Shown piece after piece: positions 60,201 to 64,000 of a stretch of 64,000 nt of DNA. A model generated the notes under the pieces. That model was not told the origin of the DNA. It worked only from the letters and a program-made list of their open reading frames with translations, and did no database searches. The DNA is from Pseudorasbora parva (taxonomy: Eukaryota > Chordata > Actinopteri > Cypriniformes > Gobionidae), in contig NC_090184.1 in the NCBI RefSeq assembly GCF_024679245.1, forward strand, positions 882,547-946,546, given 5' to 3'. The position numbers and the translations under genes are program-made. Every line of letters starts with the position of its first letter. Position 1 is the first letter of the stretch.

Positions 60201-61088
60201 CCGATGGAGTTTTGGTTCCTTGCCACTGTCGCCTTTGGCTTGGCTTGCTCAGTTGGGGACACTAAAAATATGATTAAAGTTATTCAACTTATTATACAAA
60301 TAAAATATATGAATTAGGTCTTATTTAATTCTATAAACTATAATACTGATCTGCCAACATTGTCGCTATATGATAAATTAAAATAAGCTGATAACATCAC
60401 TGTTTTCTCCAGTACGGCTGTACAGCCAAATCTAATTTTGTCGCAATATTACCCTGTTTGACACTGTGAAGCTGCTTTGACACAATCGTGATTGTAAAAG
60501 CGCTATATAAATAAAGTTGATTGATTGATTGATTGATTGATATTATTAACACACTCTTTAAACACAGAAATACTGCACTATTGACTTTAGAGTGGGTGTG
60601 TGTTGGTCAGTGGTCAGTGGTTTCAGTTCCTCACAATAGTAACGCTCCAACACTGCTCCTGAACACACCTGGTTTAGACCAGACGCCCATGGGGGAACAC
60701 ACACACACACACACACATACACTGATGGGTGAACAGATGCGCCAGTGAATCTGATATTTAAACACGGAGGAGCTGGACGTGAACATGAGAACTGCGTCGA
60801 GCTTAGATTTAACAGAACACACTCGTGTCGTGCCACATTGAGCCGGGTGTATGATAGGGCCCTTAAATATAACATTTTGGTATAAACTTTTCCCAACTAA
60901 GATTGTCAACATAATTGTCATGTCTCTGTCTTCTCAGGTATATCCAGGCAGCGACGTCTCCTAAAGATGTGGTCATTTTGGTGGATGTGAGTGGCAGCAT
61001 GAAGGGGCTGCGGCTGACCATAGCTAGACAGACCGTCTCCTCCATATTGGATACACTTGGCGATGACGACTTTTTTAACATCATTGCT
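30300..61088 (+). CDS. cacna2d3: cacna2d3, voltage-gated calcium channel alpha2/delta-3 subunit (partial, six exons)
   Basis: Alpha2/delta subunits are extracellular, membrane-anchored proteins that raise surface expression of voltage-gated calcium channels. Six exons (30300-30416, 31916-31975, 55145-55307, 57828-57959, 58989-59049, 60938-61088) join to 684 nt with no frameshift or stop. They encode the VWA_N domain (KYKEFEQSV to FFRQYPG) and the start of the VWA domain with MIDAS residues Asp, Ser, Ser of DVSGSMKG, needed for metal-dependent channel binding. Exons follow the order and phases known for vertebrate CACNA2D3. Blocks such as [27 protein letters not shown] and [17 protein letters not shown] favour CACNA2D3 over CACNA2D4, 2D1 and 2D2. 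Signal peptide, first exons and everything after IIA lie outside or were not found. A fish duplicate (a or b copy) cannot be told apart. Confidence 0.9.
30419..30500 (+). repeat. GA microsatellite abutting a splice donor
   Basis: About 41 uninterrupted GA units directly follow the GT of the exon donor; a palindromic-MITE half starts at its 3' end. Confidence 0.95.
30572..31757. mobile_element. DNA element with TAAAGCTSCACTGTGT ends, in cacna2d3 intron
   Basis: Left TAAAGCTCCACTGTGTGATA and right, inverted, TAAAGCTGCACTGTGTAACT. It fills most of the intron between the first two exons seen. It contains a 22-bp perfect hairpin (31297-31350). No transposase recognised. Confidence 0.6.
31297..31350. 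repeat. Perfect 22-bp hairpin with 10-nt loop
   Basis: Left arm 31297-31318 (starts cgggtttgagtctttc) and right arm 31329-31350 (ends gaaagactcaaacccg) are exact inverse copies, separated by cctgttacag. Confidence 0.9.
31916..31975 (+). CDS. cacna2d3: cacna2d3 exon 2 of 6 seen
   Basis: 20 codons, [20 protein letters not shown], phase 0 at both ends. Acceptor gccctccag, donor CAG|GTGAGA. Continues the helical N-terminal VWA_N segment. Followed by a 23.2-kb intron. Confidence 0.9.
31976..33010 (+). other. Intron stretch, nothing recognised
   Basis: AT-rich intron sequence with no further exon or element end identified. Confidence 0.5.
33015..33864 (-). mobile_element. Kolobok-like TTAA transposon, copy B
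   Basis: Ends AGGGGCGGTGAAACACT and, inverted, AGGGGCGGTGAAATGCT, each flanked by TTAA (33011-33014 and 33865-33868). Relative to copy A it is reversed and has lost the THAP exon. It carries an eight-copy 34-bp tandem expansion (33177-33448). Confidence 0.8.
33177..33448 (+). repeat. 34-bp tandem repeat, eight copies
   Basis: Unit starts aggcgtatagtgtgggcgga and recurs every 34 bp from 33177 (33177, 33211, 33245, and so on to 33415). The last copy has ggtgga for ggcgga. A single diverged unit exists in Kolobok-like copy A near 18210-18240 in the opposite orientation, so the array arose inside the transposon. Confidence 0.9.
33869..34281 (+). other. Intron stretch, nothing recognised
   Basis: No element or exon identified; ends at ACG, the target flank of the next element. 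Confidence 0.4.
34622..34706 (+). repeat. CA microsatellite in segment A
   Basis: About 40 CA units; its counterpart in A' is a shorter TG run at 36147-36204. Confidence 0.9.
35144..35715 (+). repeat. Inverted-repeat arm W
   Basis: Begins cagtggtgggccgtcagggc and ends tgcagtatcatcagt; read inverted it equals 36273-36844 over the same 572-bp length, with no difference that I noticed by eye. Confidence 0.85.
36273..36844 (-). repeat. Inverted-repeat arm W'
   Basis: Inverse of 35144-35715. Ends gacggcccaccactg at the composite's right terminus. Confidence 0.85.
36874..37235 (+). pseudogene. Myb/SANT-like Harbinger accessory protein fragment, split by a MITE
   Basis: The frame reads [14 protein letters not shown], then the MITE, then [20 protein letters not shown]. 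RFTxEETDxLV is the start of the Myb-like DNA-binding protein that accompanies Harbinger nucleases and carries them to the nucleus. The insertion at 36911-37178 lies between the two pieces, and removing it joins them in frame through gcagtgaaa. The remaining C-terminus is not recognisable. Confidence 0.5.
36911..37178. mobile_element. AT-rich MITE with CCCTTACGAAA ends
   Basis: Left CCCTTACGAAACAAAAATAT and right, inverted, CCCTTACGAAAGGAAAATAT. The interior is dominated by repeated atatattgcagtatattg-like text. It splits the Myb-like frame; flanks share AG. Confidence 0.7.
37839..38834 (+). other. Intron stretch, nothing recognised
   Basis: A small palindrome (gatcatgatcatgaatcgat) lies next to the Harbinger right end; otherwise no element or exon was identified. 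Confidence 0.4.
38835..39600 (+). repeat. Dispersed or duplicated repeat, copy with MITE insertion
   Basis: ggcttttatccaaagtgact at about 38870 is a common fish repeat piece. From 38930, text such as aataatttggacta, aagccagatgtcgaaccaag and caaatgacactttatg recurs at 40495-40725. The MITE at 39004-39412 sits within this copy only. Confidence 0.65.
39004..39412. mobile_element. Palindromic MITE, full fold-back copy
   Basis: The best-preserved member: left arm from cacagcaaaaaatgctcttc, centre near cttgttttctgtttgaatta, right arm back to gcattatttgcagtg. The arms are inverse copies of about 190 bp, so the transcript can form a long hairpin. No coding capacity; the transposase source is unknown. 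Confidence 0.9.
39613..40085 (+). other. Intron stretch, nothing recognised
   Basis: No element ends or exons identified. Confidence 0.4.
40086..40299 (+). mobile_element. Palindromic MITE family, half copy
   Basis: cactgcttttcttactcagt through ctgccaatggggtgag, ending soon after the centre; the right arm is missing. Confidence 0.8.
40490..40725 (+). repeat. Second copy of the 38.9-kb repeat, without the MITE
   Basis: Runs aacaaaataatttggactaa, then aaccaagttgtgttccaaat, then caaatgacactttatgtaa, parallel to 38930-39580 but uninterrupted where copy 1 has the MITE. Confidence 0.7.
40726..41924 (+). other. Intron stretch, nothing recognised
   Basis: No exon or element end identified in about 1.2 kb. 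Confidence 0.4.
42253..42297 (+). promoter_or_regulatory. 5S-type internal RNA polymerase III promoter
   Basis: Box A-like gaagctaagcaggg (42253-42266) and the intermediate element/box C region gtcagtacctggatgggaga (from 42276), spaced as in 5S rRNA genes where TFIIIA binds. Whether it is active is unknown. Confidence 0.6.
42331..42685 (+). repeat. Five 71-bp tandem units, each with a CTCF-type motif
   Basis: The unit ttagtgaggccagcaggggg starts at 42331, 42402, 42473, 42544 and 42615, spaced exactly 71 bp. Each holds CCAGCAGGGGGCGC (42340, 42411, 42482, 42553, 42624), which fits the vertebrate CTCF core CCASYAGRKGGCRS at every position. All five are in the same orientation. The units differ only at an aacgcc/aatgcc site. 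Confidence 0.9.
43787..44709 (+). other. Intron stretch, nothing recognised
   Basis: No element end or exon identified. Confidence 0.4.
44710..44946 (-). other. Open minus-strand frame of unknown origin
   Basis: Reading from 44946 to the stop gives [20 protein letters not shown], then [20 protein letters not shown], then [16 protein letters not shown]. Composition looks protein-like (amphipathic, charged, few rare codons) rather than random, but I do not recognise a family. It has no introns or obvious neighbours. It could be a piece of a transposon gene, a processed pseudogene or chance. Confidence 0.25.
44947..45048 (+). other. Short unassigned spacer
   Basis: Nothing recognised. Confidence 0.4.
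45049..45247. mobile_element. Small MITE with AACACTYTATTTTGATAG ends
   Basis: Left aacactctattttgatagtc and right, inverted, aacactttatttcaatagtc. A related, more decayed copy lies at 49858-50007. Confidence 0.7.
45248..45761 (+). other. Intron stretch, nothing recognised
   Basis: No exon or element end identified. Confidence 0.4.
45762..46170 (+). mobile_element. DIRS-like element, 5' fragment (copy 3)
   Basis: Begins gttccctttcgagtagaact, similar in layout to the left end of copy 1. Then a + frame reads [20 protein letters not shown] followed by HCEK, a Cys/His-rich gag motif. The element stops near 46170 and merges into GA-rich text leading to the 36-bp minisatellite. Confidence 0.55.
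46171..46603. repeat. GA-rich lead-in with a reversed SINE/LINE tail
   Basis: After purine-rich text, an AAT run (46425-46455) is followed by atttatatagcgctttttct and agacacccaaagcacttta, the inverse of LINE-type 3' tails (aaagcgctatataaa) seen in the SINE at 6300. So a retroposon tail lies here in minus orientation. Confidence 0.5.
46604..48533 (+). repeat. 36-bp minisatellite, about 53 units
   Basis: Unit aacacaggatacttggagct followed by gggcaggaccagcaga; most units are 36 bp, with a 34-bp subtype (ggacccagaaac) at 46780-47040. Because 36 is a multiple of three, all frames without an inherent stop stay open, giving long repetitive readings on both strands (for example a 383-residue minus frame, 47351-48502, built on [12 protein letters not shown]). 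I see no start context, splice sites or codon evidence for translation. Confidence 0.9.
48534..49857 (+). other. Intron stretch, nothing recognised
   Basis: No exon or transposon ends identified; a short TG run lies at 49196-49214. Confidence 0.4.
49858..50007. mobile_element. Small MITE with AACGCTTTATTTTGATAG end
   Basis: Relative of 45049-45247: aacgctttattttgatagtc at the left and aataaagtgttac at the right. Confidence 0.6.
50105..50492. mobile_element. GGGCCC-ended Harbinger-like MITE
   Basis: Left gggccctatcatacacccgg and right, inverted, gggccctattagtctggttt. The left end equals the right terminus of the 59663-60862 element, so the family is shared. Direct repeats gagtcatt lie at 50097-50104 and 50496-50503. 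Confidence 0.65.
50493..51048 (+). other. Intron stretch, repeat-like but unassigned
   Basis: Text such as aaggtggggtaagtgctttc resembles a DNA-transposon end, but no partner end was found. It borders the 52-bp array. Confidence 0.35.
51049..53426 (+). repeat. 52-bp minisatellite, about 45 units, with higher-order duplication
   Basis: Unit actctctcctcaccatcatt followed by attagacacgccccttacct and gctgattggcta. A marker variant (cacatcataatt) occurs at 51576, 52198 and 52665. After the first two, about 370 bp of identical unit order follows, so multi-unit blocks (about 12 and 9 units) were duplicated. Units of 51 bp (ttactgctg) also occur. Minus-strand frames are repeat artefacts. Confidence 0.95.
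53427..53797 (+). other. Intron stretch with decayed MITE text
   Basis: Text like aatctcattagagcatta and agtctactaatactctaatg at 53630-53790 resembles the inner part of the small MITE family at 45049. No gene. Confidence 0.4.
53798..54415 (+). mobile_element. Tc1-like transposon, 5' fragment
   Basis: Same family as 12045-13625. It starts ttggcagaagtattgtgccg, then the transposase start [17 protein letters not shown] (ATG at 53926) and [20 protein letters not shown], the first helix-turn-helix domain. An in-frame TGA and several frame changes follow, and the sequence stops after gacaatcccatgg, before the catalytic region ends. A short piece (gagcagctcatccaagcctt) is present twice, at about 54258 and 54402, marking a rearrangement. 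Confidence 0.8.
54416..54869 (+). other. Intron stretch, nothing recognised
   Basis: No exon or element end identified. Confidence 0.4.
54870..55091 (+). mobile_element. Palindromic MITE half copy, upstream of cacna2d3 exon
   Basis: actgctaaaaacgcttttct through ctgccaatggggtgag to aaaacaagattatttt. It ends about 53 bp before the exon at 55145. Confidence 0.8.
55145..55307 (+). CDS. cacna2d3: cacna2d3 exon 3 of 6 seen
   Basis: 163 nt, [20 protein letters not shown] through VPTNMYNK, ending with the first base of a split Asp codon. Acceptor tttctgacag, donor AAAG|GTATGA. It carries [10 protein letters not shown], with two N-x-S glycosylation sequons. Middle of VWA_N. Confidence 0.9.
55507..55709 (+). 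mobile_element. Palindromic MITE half copy, after cacna2d3 exon
   Basis: cactggaaaaaatgcttttc to gaattaagattatttttca; a partial copy lacking most of the right arm. Confidence 0.75.
55813..55885 (+). mobile_element. Palindromic MITE, short remnant
   Basis: cactacaaaaaatgctcttc followed by gtccaaatatctaaatgttc; only the outer left arm remains. Confidence 0.65.
55886..57374. other. Intron with possible transposon remnant
   Basis: No exon. At 56826-57251 the text cccctctcacactgcacgtc and a minus-strand frame (57012-57251) containing MESDSEE and [18 protein letters not shown] look like the start of a transposon-associated protein (PY-x-x-EP motif near an acidic N-terminus). Family not identified. 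Confidence 0.35.
57375..57759. mobile_element. Palindromic MITE, fold-back copy upstream of cacna2d3 exon
   Basis: Mirrored around ttgtttcttgtttccgaaca; both arms include aatgaagagagtttttgc or its inverse. It ends gagcactttttgcagtg, 68 bp before the exon at 57828. Confidence 0.85.
57828..57959 (+). CDS. cacna2d3: cacna2d3 exon 4 of 6 seen
   Basis: 132 nt; completes the Asp codon, then [20 protein letters not shown] to FFRQYP plus the first base of Gly. Acceptor tctgttgcag, donor CCAG|GTGAGT. This is the end of the VWA_N domain, strongly conserved in alpha2/delta proteins. Confidence 0.92.
57960..58988 (+). other. cacna2d3 intron, nothing recognised
   Basis: 1029-bp intron with standard GTGAGT and ttcacag borders. 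AT-rich; no element end recognised. Confidence 0.7.
58989..59049 (+). CDS. cacna2d3: cacna2d3 exon 5 of 6 seen
   Basis: 61 nt; completes Gly, then [19 protein letters not shown] and two bases of Trp. Acceptor accttcacag, donor ATG|GTAAGT. The DCRNRxW motif links VWA_N to the VWA domain; its Cys is conserved. Confidence 0.92.
59255..59549. mobile_element. Palindromic MITE, fold-back copy in cacna2d3 intron
   Basis: cactgcaaaaatgctttact, then a mirrored core (ccaatggggtgag and ctcaccctattgg), to ccccccaaaacaagacca. The outer right arm is missing. Confidence 0.85.
59663..60862. mobile_element. GGGCCC-ended Harbinger-like element with a LINE-tail insertion
   Basis: Ends gggccctattttacagatct and, inverted, gggccctatcatacacccgg, each flanked by TTA (59660-59662 and 60863-60865), the Harbinger-type duplication. 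The interior includes a TG run (59949-59970), a LINE-like tail (60110-60540) and a CA run (60696-60716). No transposase remains. It lies between the last two exons seen. Confidence 0.85.
60110..60540 (+). mobile_element. LINE-like 3' tail, copy 3
   Basis: Most complete of the three copies: aggagaactggcaccccgac, tccttgccactgtcgccttt, tggcttgctcagttggggac, and a GATT run at the end (about 60520-60540). Confidence 0.7.
60938..61088 (+). CDS. cacna2d3: cacna2d3 exon 6 of 6 seen (VWA domain start)
   Basis: 151 nt; completes Trp, then [20 protein letters not shown] and continues to [14 protein letters not shown], ending in phase 0. Acceptor gtcttctcag, donor GCT|GTGAGT. The MIDAS Asp (60984-60986), Ser (60990-60992) and Ser (60996-60998) are all present, so the metal-ion site is intact. 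The next exon lies beyond the window or was not recognised. Confidence 0.93.
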
Positions 61089-62116
61089 GTGAGTTTAGAT
61101 CAATATCAAAATATCATATCAGCTGCATTTTATCAGTATTACAGGGGTCCTATAATGCCCCATTTTACAGGATGTAAAACAAGTCTCTGATGTCCCCAGA
61201 GTGTGTATGTGACGTTTGAACTCAAAATACCCCACAGATCATTATTTAATGTGTGTTAAAATTGCCACTTTTGGGGGTGAGCAAAATCACACGTTTTTTG
61301 TGTGTGTCCCTTTAAATGCAAATGAGCTGCTGCTCCCGCCCTCTTTCTAGAAGAGGGCGGAGCTTCAAGAGCTCACACACAAGTGTCAAGATCTCCTCTC
61401 ACAGAATGAAAATGTCTGAACAGAAACTGTCAGTAGTGTTTTTCAACTCAAACTGGAGTCAGACAATAATGCCTACAGAGCTAGAGAATATATCCTGTAT
61501 GGAGAGAGAACAGGTATAGTTTAGTTTAATTATTGTTATAGATAAGTTGTCATCTTGCTTTTATCCACTATTAGAACCAGACTGTTGTAGCGGACCCTGT
61601 CCGAATGATCCCCAAAACTTTACTGATGAGTTTTATGAAGTTTATTGTTCATCACACAAAATATGAAGTGTCTGTTGTCACTCCAGAAAATCACAGTAAG
61701 AGCTGACAAAAACACAGCACAATTGAGCATTAAAGTCTTATCCATAAACTCTCGCTTGCATTATCATCAACATACACAGCGAATTACACAAAAACAGACA
61801 AGCAAACACATTAACTGACAGTAAACACACATATATATATATAAAGAGACCTTTTCAGGAGGTGCTTGATAAACTGGTAAACGAGCGCTGAGAAAATGCC
61901 GGATAGCATACAAATAGCTGAGGGCGGAACTATGGTAATGCAGGGCTGTCAGTCAGCAAATGTGGGAGGAGCCTGAGCAGTTTGACATCACTGGTCAGAG
62001 AATCAAAACATGGGGCATATCTAATGAAACTTCTTTGGTTTTATGCGTATTTTAAAAAAGGGGTGTGTGGATTTTTATCATTGTAGGGTGATTCACCGAC
62101 TGCCAACACACATTTA

Positions 62117-63682
62117 CCAACCTGATTCCAAAAAAGTTGGGACACATTGTGAATAAAAACAGAATGCAATGAAGTGGAAGTTTCAAATTACAATATTTTT
62201 TTTAGAATACAACATAGATGACATATCACATGTTTAAACTGAGAACATTTATCATTTTAAAGGAAAAATAAGTTGATTTTAAATGTCATGGCATCAACAC
62301 ATCTCATAGAGTTGTGCCGTGGCCATGTTTCCCCCTGTGTGTCATCCCCTCGTCTGTTTATATCAGTCTGCAAACGTCTGGGCACTGAGGAGACGAGCTG
62401 CTCAAGTTTAGGAATAGGAATGTTGTCCCATTCTTGTCTAATACAGGCTTCTAGCTGCTCAACTGTCTTAGGTCTTCTTTATCGCATCTTCCTCTTTATG
62501 ATGCGCCAAATGTTTTCTAATGGTGAAAAATCTGGACTGCAGGCTGGCCATTTCAGTGCCGGATCCTTCTTCTGCTCAGCCATGATGCTGTAATTGATGC
62601 AGTGTGTGCTCTGGCATTGTCATGTTGGAGAATGCAAGGTCTTCCCTGAAAGAGACGCCGTCTGGATGGAGCAGATGTTGCTCTAGAACTTGGATAGACC
62701 TTTCAGCATTGATGGCCTTTCCAGATGTGTAAGCTGCCCATGCCACACACACTCATGAACCCCAGACCATCAGAGATCAGCTTCTGGACTGAGCGCTGAG
62801 AACAGCTTGGGTTGTCCTTGTCCTCTTTAGTCCGGATGGCGTCCCAGTTTTCCCAAAAGAACTTCAAATGTTGATTCGTCTGACCCCAGAACAGTTTTCC
62901 ACTTTGCCACAGTCCATTTTAAATGAGCCTTGGCCCAGAGGAGACGCCTGCGCTTCTGGATCATGTTTAGATATGGCTTCTTCTTTGACCTGTAGAGTTT
63001 TAGCCGGCGACGGCGAATGGCGCGGTGGATTGTGTTCACCAATGTTTTCTGGAAGTATTCCTGAGCCCATGTTGTGATGTCCATTACAGGAGCATTCCTG
63101 TGTGTGATGCAGTGCCGTCTAAGGGCTGAAGATCACGGGCATCCAGTTTGGTTTTGACCCTTGACACTTACGCTCAGAGATTGTTCCAGATTCTCTGAGT
63201 CTTTGGATGATATTATGCACTGTAGATGATGATAACTTCAAACTCTGTGCAGTGTTCCTCAGAGAAACTCCTTTCTGATATCGCTCCACTATTGTCCGCC
63301 GCAGCATTGGGGGAATTGGTGATCCTCTGCCCATCTTGCCTTCTGAGAGACACTGCCACTCTGAGAGGCTCTTTTATACCCAATCATGTTGATAATTGAC
63401 CTGATAAGCTGCAGATTGGTCCTCCAGCTGTTCCTTATGTGTACATTTAACTTCTCCGGCCTCTTATTGCTCCCTGTCCCAACTTTTTTGGAATGTGTAG
63501 CTCTCATGAAATCCAAAATGAGCCGATATTTGGCATGACATTTCAAAAGGTCTCACTTTCAACATTTGATATGTTATCTCTATAGTGTAAATAAAATATA
63601 AACTTATGAGATTTGTAAATAATTGCATTCCTTTTTTATTCACAATTTGTACAGTGTCCCAACTTTTTTGGAATCGGGTTTG
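62117..63682 (-). mobile_element. Tc1-like transposon, nearly full length
   Basis: Ends (ctgattccaaaaaagttggg; inverted, cgattccaaaaaagttggga) are next to TA at 62115-62116 and 63683-63684. 1566 bp is the normal size of a Tc1 element. It encodes a broken transposase on the minus strand. Confidence 0.9.
62340..63334 (-). pseudogene. Tc1-like transposase, frameshifted
   Basis: On the minus strand: MGRGSPIPPMLRRTIVERYQ (start 63334), SLKLSSSTVHNIIQRLRESG (helix-turn-helix), then after a frame change MDITTWAQEYFQKTLVN (63084), KKKPYLNMIQKRRRLLWAKA and VLGSDESTFEV with the first catalytic Asp. Further downstream only pieces remain: text near 62600 corresponds to the NMTMPEHT region (second Asp region) and 62500-62540 to the SPLENIWRI region (Glu). 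At least two frameshifts make it inactive. Confidence 0.85.
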
Positions 63683-63733
63683 TACGTCCGAACACCATCT
63701 AAAAGTGGATTTTGCATTATAGGTGCCCTTTAA

Positions 63734-64000
63734 GTCCTCTGTAGAGTTGAAGAGCAGTGTGCTGTGCAGGTGTGACTCTTTAACTCTCATTCCTCCGGCC
63801 TCGCTCTGTTCTCACGGCCCTGTTCTGCTTGCGACAATGACATACGAGTAAAGATTCAGCTGTCACCTGCGCTCTATGAATCTTTTTTAATTTTTTTTAT
63901 TTTTTTTTATTTATTATTTATATAGAACACATAATACAACAGGCGTTTCCCAAGGTGCTTCACAAATAGTATGATAAAACACTTTTATTAAAAGTTTCAT
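63734..64000 (+). other. End of window, nothing recognised
   Basis: Intron-like DNA; a T-rich run at 63880-63925 and tatagaacacataatacaac followed by caaggtgcttcacaa may be another retroposon tail. No cacna2d3 exon seen. Confidence 0.4.

Larger units (their letters stand above)
61143..63733. mobile_element. Non-autonomous DNA transposon, split by a Tc1 copy
   Basis: Left gggtcctataatgccccatt and right, inverted, gggcacctataatgcaaaat. The interior (tgatgtccccagagtgtgta, ctttaaatgcaaatgagctg) is a common fish repeat. It starts 54 bp after the splice donor of the last exon and is interrupted at 62115-63684. Confidence 0.65.

Noticed and set aside
62273..62593. 106-residue + frame
   Set aside because: Antisense of the Tc1 transposase region on the minus strand.

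Overview
This is a vertebrate, almost certainly cyprinid teleost, genomic window dominated by transposable elements. The clearest host gene is a calcium-channel alpha2/delta subunit, best matched to cacna2d3, on the + strand. Six coding exons (30300-61088) with good splice sites join in phase to 684 nt (228 codons), covering the VWA_N domain and the first part of the VWA domain with its metal-binding DVSGSMKG motif. The fish assignment rests on the repeats: DIRS-like tyrosine-recombinase retroelements, Tc1-like elements with known fish signatures, a 5S-rRNA-derived SINE, GGGCCC-ended Harbinger elements and very long TG tracts. No bacterial genes, CRISPR arrays or classical tRNA/rRNA genes were recognised.

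Layout. 1-30.3 kb is upstream of the first visible exon (earlier intron or 5' flank; no earlier cacna2d3 exon was recognised). It holds two broken DIRS-like elements (1.3-4.7 kb with nested insertions; 20.9-22.8 kb), several Tc1/mariner copies (12.0-13.6 kb; 15.5-20.8 kb, the latter holding a nested stack; 28.7-30.0 kb, a DD37E type), a tRNA-SINE in a LINE-like tail (6.1 kb), a LINE fragment split by a Harbinger-like element (23.6-25.8 kb), and THAP-encoding TTAA elements that I read as Kolobok-like. 30.3-32.0 kb carries the first two exons. 32.0-55.1 kb is a 23-kb intron with a Harbinger element interrupted by a strange inverted-repeat hAT (34.3-37.8 kb), a fold-back MITE with a 5S-SINE inside (41.9-43.8 kb) that carries five tandem CTCF-type motifs, a third DIRS fragment, a 36-bp minisatellite (46.6-48.5 kb) and a 52-bp minisatellite (51.0-53.4 kb). 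55.1-61.1 kb carries four more exons with palindromic MITE copies close to them, and 61.1-64 kb is the next intron, holding a DNA transposon split by a reverse-strand Tc1 copy.

The transposon genes are all broken (stops, internal deletions, nested insertions), while the host exons are intact. The most notable structures are the five-fold CTCF-like motif array, the A-W-A'-W' inverted architecture at 34.6-36.8 kb, the four-level nest at 15.5-20.8 kb and the higher-order duplications in the 52-bp array. Element boundaries come from terminal inverted repeats and target-site duplications read by eye; family names are inference unless a protein motif is cited.
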